Source: a candidate division FCPU426 bacterium
Lineage (GTDB): Bacteria; Oederibacteriota; Muellerivitia; Muellerivitales; DAHXKG01
DNA length: 64,000 bases
Assembly (NCBI GenBank): GCA_027366525.1
Contig: DAHXKG010000005.1
Location: forward strand, 62,001-126,000
Reading direction: 5' to 3'
This document shows positions 44,875 to 56,040 of the stretch, in pieces. Under the pieces are notes generated by a model that saw only the letters and a program-made list of their open reading frames with translations, searched no databases and was not told the DNA's origin. Within the stretch, counting starts at the first letter, position 1; every line of letters begins with the position of its first letter. The position numbers and the translations under genes are program-made.

Positions 44875-45981
44875 ATGGTGATTAACAAATTTGATCAACA
44901 CTGGATGACGCATGCGCTGCAGGTAGCTCGAAAGGGGAGGTATGCGTTTCCCAATCCACAGGTTGGTGCTGTAATCGTTAGAAAGAATAGAATTTTAGCG
45001 GATGGATTTCATAAACAGTACGGGAAGAATCATGCTGAAATTGAAGCACTACAAAAACTTAATTTTAAAGCTCCGGAGACCACATTATATGTTACGCTGG
45101 AACCGTGTAGTCATTACGGGAAAACCGCACCATGTGTAGATGCAATTATTAAAGCGGGGATTTCGCGAGTAGTTGCTTCTATGGAAGATCCATTTCCTAA
45201 AGTTCGTGGACAAGGCTTCAAAAAATTAATGAAAGCAGGCATTAAAGTAACAACCGGTGTCTTGGAAAAAGAAGCTCGGGAATTAAATGCGGGTTTTATT
45301 TTTAGTCAGTTAAATCAGCAGCCGTATGTGGTGATGAAAATTGCAATGACTTTAGATGGAAAAATTGCGAGTCATCAATATCCAAAATCATGGATTACGA
45401 ATGAACGATCCAGAAAGCTTGTACATGAGTGGAGAAGTCGAAGTGATGCAATTTTGATCGGGTATAAAACCGTGATCAACGATAACCCGGCGTTGACAGT
45501 CCGGTTACGTGGATTTAAAAGAACGGATGGATGGCCATGGAAAGTTATTTTAGATCCTCAATTACAGATTTCAACGAGTGGAAAAATTTGGGAAGGGTTT
45601 CAAAATGTATTGATTTTTACTTCAAAAGAATCTTCAATAGATAGACAAAAACATATGGAAAAAAATGGTGCAAAGATTTTTAGGGTTTCTAAAAACTCAG
45701 AAGGATTGAATTTAAAGGAAATATTGAAATATCTTTATCAATGTGGAGTTTATAGATTGTTGGTTGAAGGCGGGAGTGGGATTTTTACCTCTTTTTTAAA
45801 TCAACAATATGTCAATGAACTGAAGCTGTTTATTGCACCACGCATTTTTGGATCTACCGGACTACCTTGGTTTCAAGGTAAAATGATGCATGCCGGAAGA
45901 CGGATATTTCAAGACATGCACTGGATCGAAAGACGAATTCAAAACGATATTTTAATCGAAGGAACTTTTAAAAAACACTAA
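44875..45981 (+). CDS. ribD: Bifunctional riboflavin biosynthesis protein RibD (deaminase/reductase)
   Basis: This 368-residue enzyme deaminates and then reduces the pyrimidine intermediate after GTP opening. The N-terminal deaminase has the zinc site HAE (53-55) and PCSHYGKTAPC with Cys78 and Cys87. The C-terminal reductase domain includes VVMKIAMTLDGKIA, WITNERSRKLVHEWRSRSDA and LLVEGGSGIFTSFL. It opens the rib operon, with one base to ribE. No FMN riboswitch is visible in the 130-base leader. Confidence 0.95.
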   Translation: MVINKFDQHWMTHALQVARKGRYAFPNPQVGAVIVRKNRILADGFHKQYGKNHAEIEALQKLNFKAPETTLYVTLEPCSHYGKTAPCVDAIIKAGISRVVASMEDPFPKVRGQGFKKLMKAGIKVTTGVLEKEARELNAGFIFSQLNQQPYVVMKIAMTLDGKIASHQYPKSWITNERSRKLVHEWRSRSDAILIGYKTVINDNPALTVRLRGFKRTDGWPWKVILDPQLQISTSGKIWEGFQNVLIFTSKESSIDRQKHMEKNGAKIFRVSKNSEGLNLKEILKYLYQCGVYRLLVEGGSGIFTSFLNQQYVNELKLFIAPRIFGSTGLPWFQGKMMHAGRRIFQDMHWIERRIQNDILIEGTFKKH

Positions 45982-45982
45982 T

Positions 45983-46597
45983 ATGTTTACTGGACTTATT
46001 CAAGAAACGGGGAGTGTTGTTCAGTCTCGGTTTAATCATGGGATGAGGACACTCGTGGTTAAAGCCGCAACTGCTTTTAAAAAAATCAAAGTGGGCGATA
46101 GTGTTGCGATTAATGGTTGCTGTTTGACCATAATCAAAAATCGCCAAAACTGTGGAACTTTTGAGTTGGTTCCCGAAACATTGAAAAAAACGACTTTAGG
46201 AACGATCCAAAATGGAATGCGTGTTAATTTAGAACTCCCATTACGAATGGGTGAATTTCTAGGTGGACATTGGGTTCAAGGACACATTGATGGCATTGGC
46301 GTCATTCATGCAAGAATTCCGGAAGCGTTAGGGCTGCGATTAATTATCCGTGTTCCCAAAGAATTAAAAACTTATATCGTTACCAAAGGTAGCATTGCAA
46401 TTGATGGGGTGAGTTTAACTGTTGCGAAAATTTCAAAAAATGGAGTAGAGGTCGCCTTGATTCCTGAGACAATTAAAAAAACCATTTTGGGAGACAAAGG
46501 CGTTGGGGATTCAATCAATATTGAAGTGGATAGTATGGCTAAGTATTTTGAAAACTTTTTTAAAGTATATAAAGTAAGGTTAAGAGGGCAAGAATGA
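45983..46597 (+). CDS. ribE: Riboflavin synthase alpha chain
   Basis: This 204-residue trimeric enzyme dismutates two lumazines to riboflavin. It begins MFTGLIQETGSV, the strict family start, and has two homologous lumazine-binding barrels. The first has GCCLTII and TLKKTTLG, the second has GGHWVQGHIDGIG and DGVSLTVAKI, and a C-terminal trimerisation helix follows. Its stop overlaps the yaaR-like start in ATGA (46594-46597). Confidence 0.95.
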   Translation: MFTGLIQETGSVVQSRFNHGMRTLVVKAATAFKKIKVGDSVAINGCCLTIIKNRQNCGTFELVPETLKKTTLGTIQNGMRVNLELPLRMGEFLGGHWVQGHIDGIGVIHARIPEALGLRLIIRVPKELKTYIVTKGSIAIDGVSLTVAKISKNGVEVALIPETIKKTILGDKGVGDSINIEVDSMAKYFENFFKVYKVRLRGQE

Positions 46598-47037
46598 AAA
46601 TTGAACCAATTGATTCTTCAAATGAAAATACCAATCCCACCAGAATTGACTTTATTTCAGCGCATTTTTCCCCCATCATTAATCAACGCGTTGAAAGGGT
46701 CATGGACGAAAATTTGCGAAGGAAAATTAATGATCTGATTGTCGATATCGATCAAAAAGGGAAAAAGCTTTTAACGGCTAAAAAAGGCCAGGAATTTGAT
46801 GAATATAAATCTGCGATCAAGGCTTTTTTACAAACAGTTTTGGATCGTTCAATTAAAATGGAAGGACATCCAAGTCAACGAAAAGATGGAAAATTTGTAG
46901 TTCACTTTATGTTAAAAAAAGTTGATGAGGCGTTGGATGATATTGCCCGTATTTTATTAGTGGGTCAGCAGGATTCGATTAAACTACTTGCACGGTTAGA
47001 TGAAATTCGAGGGTTGCTTTTAGATTTTTATCTTTAA
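46594..47037 (+). CDS. YaaR / DUF327 family protein
   Basis: This 147-residue helical cytoplasmic protein matches DUF327 (B. subtilis YaaR): a central EYKSAIKAFLQTVLDRSIKM helix and the C-terminal VDEALDDIARILLVGQQDSI then RLDEIRGLLLDFYL. Function is unknown. It is translationally coupled to ribE through an ATGA overlap and lies 20 bases before ribBA, so it is embedded in the riboflavin operon. A link to flavin metabolism is possible but unproven. Confidence 0.82.
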   Translation: MKIEPIDSSNENTNPTRIDFISAHFSPIINQRVERVMDENLRRKINDLIVDIDQKGKKLLTAKKGQEFDEYKSAIKAFLQTVLDRSIKMEGHPSQRKDGKFVVHFMLKKVDEALDDIARILLVGQQDSIKLLARLDEIRGLLLDFYL

Positions 47038-47057
47038 GAACATTGAAGGTGATTCCG

Positions 47058-48257
47058 ATGGAAATGGAAAACATAACGAAGGCTATATCCGATCTCCAGC
47101 AGGGGAAAATGGTTATTATTGTGGATGATCGCAATCGTGAAAATGAAGGGGATTTGGTAATGGCAGCGGAAAAAGTGGATTCGCAGGCCATTAATTTTAT
47201 GTCAAAAGAAGGACGAGGATTAATTTGTGTCCCCATGATGACCAGTGATTTGGATCGATTGGGAATTGATCAAATGGTTCACTGTCAACAGGATGATTAT
47301 CGCACGGCGTTTACGGTTTCCGTGGATGCTAAAGAAGGGATAACAACTGGGATATCCGCAGGCGATCGCGCTCGAACAATACAGGTTATGGTTAATTCAA
47401 CTAGCACGGCGGCGAATTTAGTGCGACCAGGCCATATTTTTCCATTGAAATATCGTGAAGGAGGCGTTTTGCGACGTGCAGGGCATACCGAAGCAGCAAT
47501 TGATTTAATGCGATTAGCACAGCTTAAACCCGTTGCGGTTATTTGCGAGATTATGAAGGATGATGGATCAATGGCTCGTTGGGACGATTTAAAGCTTTTT
47601 TCGAAAAAGTATAATTTGCAATTGTTAACGATTGCTGAAATAATTGCTTACCAACGAATACATCAAAAATTGGTCAATCGGATTTTAGAAGTAGATCTGC
47701 AAACTACGACGGGTAAATGGAAGTTGATAGTTTATCGTGCATTGACAGAAGATGATGATAGTTTAGCTTTAATAAAAGGGACCATTAAAAATCCAGTTTT
47801 AGTTCGAGCGCATTCAGAATGCTTAACTGGGGATGTGTTCGGATCTCTACGCTGTGATTGTGGTGACCAGTTACAAGCTTCAATGCATCAAATTGAAAAA
47901 GAAGGAGCTGGAATTATATTGTATATGCGGCAAGAAGGGCGCGGGATAGGACTTTTGAATAAATTAAAGTCATATTTATTACAAGATCAAGGTTTTGATA
48001 CGGTAGAAGCCAACGAAAAGTTGGGTTTTCCAGCTGATTTGCGTGATTATGGTATCGGAGCTCAGATTTTAATTGATTTAGGAGTTGAAGAAATTCGACT
48101 TTTAACTAATAATCCTAAAAAAATTATCGGTTTAGAAGGCTATGGATTAAAAGTGGTTGAACGCGTTCCTATAGTTATTGCGGCAAATGAAATTAATCAA
48201 AAATATATGGAAACTAAGCGTCTAAAAATGGGGCATTTTTTAACGCCGCCGAATTAA
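47058..48257 (+). CDS. ribBA: Bifunctional DHBP synthase / GTP cyclohydrolase II
   Basis: This 399-residue fusion supplies both riboflavin precursors. The N-terminal RibB half has DDRNRENEGDLVMAAEKV and the RAGHTEAAIDLMRLA motif. The C-terminal RibA half has the zinc cysteines in SECLTGDVFGSLRCDCGDQL, then ILYMRQEGRGIGLLNKLKSY and LLTNNPKKIIGL. The start ATG 47058 follows AAGGTG by six bases; an upstream TTG at 47043 has no such site. Confidence 0.95.
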   Translation: MEMENITKAISDLQQGKMVIIVDDRNRENEGDLVMAAEKVDSQAINFMSKEGRGLICVPMMTSDLDRLGIDQMVHCQQDDYRTAFTVSVDAKEGITTGISAGDRARTIQVMVNSTSTAANLVRPGHIFPLKYREGGVLRRAGHTEAAIDLMRLAQLKPVAVICEIMKDDGSMARWDDLKLFSKKYNLQLLTIAEIIAYQRIHQKLVNRILEVDLQTTTGKWKLIVYRALTEDDDSLALIKGTIKNPVLVRAHSECLTGDVFGSLRCDCGDQLQASMHQIEKEGAGIILYMRQEGRGIGLLNKLKSYLLQDQGFDTVEANEKLGFPADLRDYGIGAQILIDLGVEEIRLLTNNPKKIIGLEGYGLKVVERVPIVIAANEINQKYMETKRLKMGHFLTPPN

Positions 48258-48285
48258 ATAAACTTATCCAGCTATATTAAAGAAA

Positions 48286-48777
48286 ATGAAAAATAAAATT
48301 ATTGATAATAATACATTTGAAAAACGACCATGGAAAATCGTGATTATTGTGAGTCGGTTTAATGAGATAATTTCCAAACGCCTTTTAGAAGGTGCGCTAG
48401 CCATTTTAAAAAAATATAATGTGAAGGAAGAGGATATTGGTATTATATGGATCGCTGGAGCTTGGGAAATCAGTCTGATTGCACAAGAAGTGGCTGCTAC
48501 GAAAAAATGGGATGCAGTATTAACGCTCGGAACCATTATTCAAGGGGAAACTTTGCATCATGAATATCTGGCTCAGGCAATTTCGAATGGACTGATGCAG
48601 GTTTCATTGAACGAAAAAATACCCATTGGTTTTGGAATTTTAACAGTGAAAAATTTAGAACAAGCCTTGGCTCGCGCAGGAGATATTTCCCAGAATAAAG
48701 GGGCAGAAGCGGCATTTCATGTTTTGGAAACGTTATCAGTTTTAACCCAAATTTCCAGACTGCCTGACCCATCATGA
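48286..48777 (+). CDS. ribH: 6,7-dimethyl-8-ribityllumazine synthase
   Basis: This 163-residue protein condenses the RibA/RibD product with the RibB product. The VSRFNE start, the GTIIQGETLHHEYLAQAISNG active-site segment with the catalytic His, and FGILTVKNLEQALARAG with the Arg are present. Two deviations are visible. The usual PGAxE loop reads AGAWEI, and the Arg in the GxVIRGxTxH motif is Gln. The core catalytic residues remain, so activity is likely. Its stop overlaps the nusB start (ATGA at 48774-48777). Confidence 0.93.
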   Translation: MKNKIIDNNTFEKRPWKIVIIVSRFNEIISKRLLEGALAILKKYNVKEEDIGIIWIAGAWEISLIAQEVAATKKWDAVLTLGTIIQGETLHHEYLAQAISNGLMQVSLNEKIPIGFGILTVKNLEQALARAGDISQNKGAEAAFHVLETLSVLTQISRLPDPS

Positions 48778-49172
48778 GTAATCTTCGCAGAAGTCGGGAA
48801 TTAGCACTACAAATGCTTTTTCAACTCGATTGTGGAGGGGTGACCCTTTCAGATCTTGAAAATTTTTTTTTATCGTCAATTTCTGAAAAGGAAAAAGTGA
48901 AGATGCGAGCATGGAATAGTGTGAAACAGACATGGCTACATTTACAGGACATTGATCGGCAACTTCGACGGATTACAGAAAATTGGGAATTATCTAGAAT
49001 GGCGGCAATTGATCGGAATGTACTTCGATTGGCTGCGAGCGAAATTTTTTATGATCCCAGTATCCCCAAATCAGTTTCGATTAATGAAGCTATTGAAATC
49101 GCAAAAAAATTTAGTACAGATGAATCAGGTAAATTTGTAAATGGTGTTTTGGATCAATTGGAAAAACAATAA
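48774..49172 (+). CDS. nusB: Transcription antitermination protein NusB
   Basis: This 132-residue helical protein binds boxA RNA with NusE for rRNA antitermination. It begins LRRSRELALQMLFQLDCGG (family R.xARExALQxLY) and ends with DRNVLRLAASEIFYDPSIP, SVSINEAIEIAKKF and KFVNGVLDQL, all diagnostic. The ribH-nusB linkage is widespread in bacteria and here is tight, with a four-base overlap. Confidence 0.95.
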   Translation: MSNLRRSRELALQMLFQLDCGGVTLSDLENFFLSSISEKEKVKMRAWNSVKQTWLHLQDIDRQLRRITENWELSRMAAIDRNVLRLAASEIFYDPSIPKSVSINEAIEIAKKFSTDESGKFVNGVLDQLEKQ

Positions 49173-49200
49173 GTGAATAATTGAGTTGGATAGGGATACA

Positions 49201-49548
49201 ATGTCATCCGTTCTTCCGGAAAATATAGAGAACTTTATCAGACAAGTTGTTCCCTCATTTATTTCATGGGATATTTTAATTTGCTTTTATAAACATCCCA
49301 AAAACACCGGGACTATTTCTGAAATTGCGTATATGATTGGGCGGTCGGAGAAAGACATTAAAGAGCCGTTGATTTTGTTGGTTCGATTAACTATTATTTC
49401 TGCAAGAAAAATCAATGAGGAAATAGGGTTTGAACTAAATAAAAATTCAAATCTCTATCCTGCTTTTGTGGAATTTTCTGAATATAATGTTTCTCAAGAA
49501 AATCGATTAAAAATTTTAAGTTGGTTGCTTGAGCAAAATAGACACTAA
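49201..49548 (+). CDS. Winged-helix-like hypothetical protein
   Basis: This 115-residue protein has a layout consistent with a winged helix-turn-helix: WDILICFYKHPKNTGTISEI, then AYMIGRSEKDIKEPLILLVR as recognition region, and a hydrophobic strand TIISARKI. It could be an MarR/ArsR-like or degenerate regulator. The family is not recognised. The start is ATG 49201; a TTG at 49186 lacks a ribosome binding site. It follows nusB by 28 bases. Confidence 0.55.
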   Translation: MSSVLPENIENFIRQVVPSFISWDILICFYKHPKNTGTISEIAYMIGRSEKDIKEPLILLVRLTIISARKINEEIGFELNKNSNLYPAFVEFSEYNVSQENRLKILSWLLEQNRH

Positions 49549-49790
49549 AAGCGTCCTGAATCTCAAGTTGAAAATAACCGCTCAATTCCAACACCAAAAC
49601 TGAAATTGCAGAATACAGTCAACCAATTTTGAGTGGCTTTGAAAAGCGATGCATCATGAGCATTTACTAACGCATACCACACTTAAAAACACACTTTGAT
49701 AGATCGATTTACAAAATTAGGTTGATCGACTGAATAAATTAAAATTTCAAAAATAAATGGATATGATAGAATTTATCAAGAGGAGGAGTA

Positions 49791-50522
49791 ATGATTTACG
49801 GGATTTTTTCAGATATTCATGCAAATCTTGAAGCCATGGAAGTGGTTTATCAATCCATGAAACAAAAAAAAGTGGAAGAGTATTTTTGTTTGGGAGATTT
49901 GGTTGGCTATCATGCGAATCCCAATGAAGTTATTGACTTAATTAGAGAGATGAATTGTTGGAAAATTATTCTCGGAAATCATGATGCCGCGTGTATTGAG
50001 CGTATATCGATGAATCGATTTAATGAACCGGCTCAAAAAGTTTTAGAATGGACTCGCAAGCAATTAACCGAATCTAACTTTCAGTTTTTGAATCAATTGA
50101 TTTTGCGATGTGATGTTGGAGATATCACGTTAGTTCATTCATCACCATTTCAATCAGAAGAATGGCATTATCTTTCCCAACTGGAGGATTTGGAAAAAAA
50201 TTTCCGTTATTTTCAAGGTAATATTTGTTTTTTTGGGCACGTCCATAAACCCATGATTGCTGAACAAGCTTCTAATGGGGAAGTAAAATTAATTAACCAA
50301 TTGGAGTATACCTTGAAGCCCCATTGCCGTTATTTAGTGAATGTTGGGAGCGTGGGTCAGGCGCGAGATGGCAATCCGCAAACAGCGTATGTCTTATATG
50401 ATTCTCAATCACATCAATTACTCATCCAACGGTTAGATTATGATTTTAGAAAAACAGCTCAAAAAGTACGAGATGTAGGTCTCCCGGAATATTTTGCCCA
50501 ACGTTTGTTGCTTGGAAAGTAA
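49791..50522 (+). CDS. Calcineurin-like metallophosphoesterase
   Basis: This 243-residue protein has the dinuclear metal site of the superfamily: Asp8 and His10 in FSDIHANLEA, Asp36 in CLGDLVGYHANP, GNHD at 62-65, LVHSSP, and GHVHKPMI. The ending NVGSVGQARDGNPQTAY is typical of the family that includes phosphodiesterases and Ap4A-type phosphatases of COG0639/COG2129 type. The substrate is unknown. GAGGAGG precedes the start. It is three bases before ligA. Confidence 0.9.
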   Translation: MIYGIFSDIHANLEAMEVVYQSMKQKKVEEYFCLGDLVGYHANPNEVIDLIREMNCWKIILGNHDAACIERISMNRFNEPAQKVLEWTRKQLTESNFQFLNQLILRCDVGDITLVHSSPFQSEEWHYLSQLEDLEKNFRYFQGNICFFGHVHKPMIAEQASNGEVKLINQLEYTLKPHCRYLVNVGSVGQARDGNPQTAYVLYDSQSHQLLIQRLDYDFRKTAQKVRDVGLPEYFAQRLLLGK

Positions 50523-52598
<2,076 letters not shown>

Positions 52599-52601
52599 AT
52601 T

Positions 52602-53087
52602 ATGAAAAAGCAATATTTTTTTATATTAGGACTGACAGTATTACTTGGAGTGGCGAATAAGCTATTAGCACAAAACGCCAAGATAGCGATGGGTAAGATT
52701 GTAACGAAAGAAAAAGCCATGGAGCAGCAGATTCAAAGTGATCAGAGTCAATTGCGTTTATTGACGCATGACTGGATTCGGGCCCGCTTAAAAACTGTTT
52801 TATATAACGATCGATATCTTCGTGCCTATCAACACTGGATCCATGCTCCGGACGCAGATCAAACTCGCGATGAATATTATGAAAAAAAAGCACAAAACTT
52901 ATTTTTTATTTCAATTGAAAACAGGAAAATCGCTTGGTACAAAATGCAAGATGCCCAACATCGTTTATCCATCGATAAAAGAAAATTATCTATGGATAAT
53001 GCTCAAGAACAAATTCTCAAAGCCGAGGTAACGATTGATCAGTTAAATGCTAAAATTAAGTCGTATGATCAAAAAATATCCAAATAA
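52602..53087 (+). CDS. Exported helical protein, unknown
   Basis: This 161-residue protein has a signal peptide (cleavage near LLAQNA, residue 24). The mature part is almost wholly helical and charged, with RKLSMDNAQEQILKAEVTID and QLNAKIKSYDQKI suggesting a C-terminal coiled coil. I recognise no family. It starts three bases after ligA and is probably co-transcribed with it, but the periplasmic location makes a direct link to ligase unlikely. Confidence 0.6.
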   Translation: MKKQYFFILGLTVLLGVANKLLAQNAKIAMGKIVTKEKAMEQQIQSDQSQLRLLTHDWIRARLKTVLYNDRYLRAYQHWIHAPDADQTRDEYYEKKAQNLFFISIENRKIAWYKMQDAQHRLSIDKRKLSMDNAQEQILKAEVTIDQLNAKIKSYDQKISK

Positions 53088-53283
53088 GGATAGGTTTATA
53101 AAAGTTATTTTAACTAGAGCAACCAGAATTTGATTTTAGACTAAGGTGAATCGATAAAGTAACAGACATCTTGAACTTGATTGACGTGACAATCAAGAAT
53201 ACGTATAGTTAAGGTCTATTGGAAAATGTTTTTGAAATGCATTTTATGGTAAAAGATTGATTCTTGATCCAAATAAAAAAAGT

Positions 53284-53302
53284 CATAGACGAATCGTCTA
53301 TG
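53284..53302. promoter_or_regulatory. Near-perfect 19-bp palindrome before secA
   Basis: CATAGACGA and TCGTCTATG are exact inverted arms around a single A. On the left it is flanked by seven As, so on the minus strand it would resemble a terminator with a U-run, but no minus-strand gene ends here. It lies 26 bases before the secA start and could be an operator or a leader hairpin in the secA mRNA. Confidence 0.5.
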
Positions 53303-53328
53303 TATACCTTTGAGAAAGTGAATAAACG

Positions 53329-55980
53329 ATGCTTCAAAATATGTTGAAAAAATTTTTTGGCACACATTCGGAACGACAATTAAAAAAAATTGAGCCCCAC
53401 CTGCAATCGATTAATGCATTAGAACCCACAATGAAATCGCTTAGTGACACGCAACTTCAAAAAAAAACGTTGGAATTTAAAGATCGATTAAGTCATGGCG
53501 AGAACTTAAATGATCTCTTAGATGAAGCTTTTGCGGTGGTTCGAGAAGCGGCTTGGCGAACCATTGGATTGCGCCCGTTTGATGTTCAACTTTTGGGTGG
53601 AATAGTTTTACATGAGGGTAAAATTTCCGAAATGAAAACCGGAGAGGGTAAGACCTTAGTGGCAGTATTGCCAGTGTATTTAAATGCGCTTACTGGCGAC
53701 GGGGTTCATGTGGTGACTGTGAATGATTACTTGGCGGAAAGAGATAGTTTGGGACGGGGTACATTTAAAGGGATGGCGAATATCTATCAGTTTTTAGGAC
53801 TGTCCTGTGGTGTTATCAAACACGGATTGTCTTTTGAAGAACGCCAGGCCGCCTATGCTTGTGATATTGTCTATGCGACAAATAACGAGCTAGGATTTGA
53901 TTACTTGCGCGATAATATGTCTACGGATCCTCGGTATTTGGTTCAACGCAAATTAAACTATGCGATTGTTGATGAAGTTGACAGCATTTTAATTGATGAA
54001 GCTCGTACACCATTAATCATTTCAGGTCCAAGCGAAGAGTCAACGGAATTGTATTATCAAATTGATAAAATTATTCCAGATCTCAAAAGAGGTGCGGATT
54101 ATGACCTCGAAGAAAAAACCAAATCTGTTTTTTTAACAGAAACTGGGGTAGCCCATGTTGAAAAATTAATCAAAGTTGATAATTTATATGATCATAAAAA
54201 TGTTCACTTGGTACACCATGTTCAACAGGGATTAAAAGCACATGTTATTTTCAAAAAGGATGTCGACTATATTGTAAAAGATGGAGAAGTAATTATTGTG
54301 GATGAATTTACAGGTCGATTAATGCCCGGAAGACGATATAGTGATGGGTTACATCAAGCTTTAGAAGCCAAGGAACATGTGAAAATTGCAGAAGAGAATC
54401 AGACGTTAGCTACAATTACGTTTCAGAATTTTTTTAGAATGTATAAAAAATTAGCTGGGATGACAGGAACTGCGGAAACTGAAGCAGCTGAATTTGCAGA
54501 AATATATAATCTGGAAGTGATACCTGTTCCAACCAATCGTCCGATGATTCGTCGAGATGAATCTGATGCAGTCTATCAATCCGAACAAGAAAAATTTAAT
54601 GCCATTGTGAATGATATAGCTGAGTTTTACAATAAACAACAACCTGTTTTAGTTGGCACGGTGTCGATTGAAAAAAATGAAAAATTATCGACCTTACTCA
54701 AGAAAAAAGGAATAAAACACCAAATATTAAATGCAAAATTCCATGAACGTGAAGCAGAAATCATTGCACAAGCAGGTCAATTGGGAGCAATTACGATTGC
54801 GACCAATATGGCAGGCCGTGGTACTGATATTGTTTTAGCTGAGGAAGTAAAAAAATTGGGAGGTTTGGTTGTCATCGGGACAGAAAGACATGAAAGCCGC
54901 CGCATTGATAATCAGCTCCGCGGTAGATCGGGACGCCAAGGCGATCCTGGCCTATCAAGATTCTATGTTTCATTAGAAGATGATCTAATGAGAATTTTTG
55001 GGTCCGATCGCTTGAAAAATTTAATGGGGAAATTAGGAATGCAAGAAGGCGAAGTAATTTCACATCCATGGGTTTCGAAAGCCATTGAGCGAGCTCAAAA
55101 AACAGTGGAAGGGCACAACTTTGATATTCGAAAACACTTATTGGAATATGATGATGTAATGAATAAGCAACGTGAAGTTATTTATAACGAGCGGAATCGA
55201 GTATTAAAAGAGACAAATCTTCGGGATCATATGATTGAAGTTTTGGAAGATATTGGGGCCAATGTGTTGGATATTTATGCACCGGATCGAGTCCGGCCAG
55301 ATGATTGGGATGTTCCGGCGTTAAAGAAATGGTTTCTAAGTGTTTTTTTAAAAGATCTGTCATTAAATGATGAAAATATTTATTTAATGAACAGAACAGC
55401 ATTGTTTGAAGCATTAAAATTAGAAATGATAAAAAATTATGAAATAAAAGAAAAAATCTTAACAGCTGAGGTTTTGAGAAATTTAGAGAGAACCATTTTG
55501 CTTCAAGTGGTGGATAATCAATGGAAAGATCATTTATTAAATATGGATCGGCTAAAAGAGGGTATTGGATTACAGGCTTATGGTCAAAATGATCCACTCA
55601 TTGCTTATAAAAAACAAGGCTTTTTAATGTTTGATGAAATGATTGCTCGAGTGAAGGAAGAAACAGTACAGATGATTTTTATGGTACAGTCCATGAATGT
55701 GTCGGATCAAATGTTCTCGCAAAATCGATCTCGTAAAATTCGGGAAGAACACCCTGAATTTGATATGAATATAGCTGCCCAAAATCCCGTTTTAACACGG
55801 GCGGGAGGAAGTTCAAATGTAGTGCCTTCCATGGTTTATTCTGAAGGAGGAACCTCCGAGGAATCAGAGCCGGTTAAACTGCAGCCGATTCGTCGCGATT
55901 CTCCTAAAGTAGGAAGAAATGATCTTTGTCCATGTGGGTCTGGGAAAAAATATAAAAAATGTCATGGACAAAGTAATTAA
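53329..55980 (+). CDS. secA: Protein translocase ATPase SecA
   Basis: This 883-residue motor drives proteins through SecYEG. Walker A is MKTGEGKTL (GEGKT 105-109), the DEAD-like motif is [20 protein letters not shown], and there is [10 protein letters not shown] and [10 protein letters not shown] in the second motor domain. The preprotein cross-linking domain, the helical wing and the C-terminal SEC-C zinc motif ([13 protein letters not shown]) are all present, so it is full length. There is only a weak purine-rich site before the ATG. Confidence 0.97.
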   Translation: MLQNMLKKFFGTHSERQLKKIEPHLQSINALEPTMKSLSDTQLQKKTLEFKDRLSHGENLNDLLDEAFAVVREAAWRTIGLRPFDVQLLGGIVLHEGKISEMKTGEGKTLVAVLPVYLNALTGDGVHVVTVNDYLAERDSLGRGTFKGMANIYQFLGLSCGVIKHGLSFEERQAAYACDIVYATNNELGFDYLRDNMSTDPRYLVQRKLNYAIVDEVDSILIDEARTPLIISGPSEESTELYYQIDKIIPDLKRGADYDLEEKTKSVFLTETGVAHVEKLIKVDNLYDHKNVHLVHHVQQGLKAHVIFKKDVDYIVKDGEVIIVDEFTGRLMPGRRYSDGLHQALEAKEHVKIAEENQTLATITFQNFFRMYKKLAGMTGTAETEAAEFAEIYNLEVIPVPTNRPMIRRDESDAVYQSEQEKFNAIVNDIAEFYNKQQPVLVGTVSIEKNEKLSTLLKKKGIKHQILNAKFHEREAEIIAQAGQLGAITIATNMAGRGTDIVLAEEVKKLGGLVVIGTERHESRRIDNQLRGRSGRQGDPGLSRFYVSLEDDLMRIFGSDRLKNLMGKLGMQEGEVISHPWVSKAIERAQKTVEGHNFDIRKHLLEYDDVMNKQREVIYNERNRVLKETNLRDHMIEVLEDIGANVLDIYAPDRVRPDDWDVPALKKWFLSVFLKDLSLNDENIYLMNRTALFEALKLEMIKNYEIKEKILTAEVLRNLERTILLQVVDNQWKDHLLNMDRLKEGIGLQAYGQNDPLIAYKKQGFLMFDEMIARVKEETVQMIFMVQSMNVSDQMFSQNRSRKIREEHPEFDMNIAAQNPVLTRAGGSSNVVPSMVYSEGGTSEESEPVKLQPIRRDSPKVGRNDLCPCGSGKKYKKCHGQSN

Positions 55981-56040
55981 GTATAAACAATAATTGTATG
56001 TTATTTTTAATCAAAAATTCATATAAGAAATTTTATTGGT

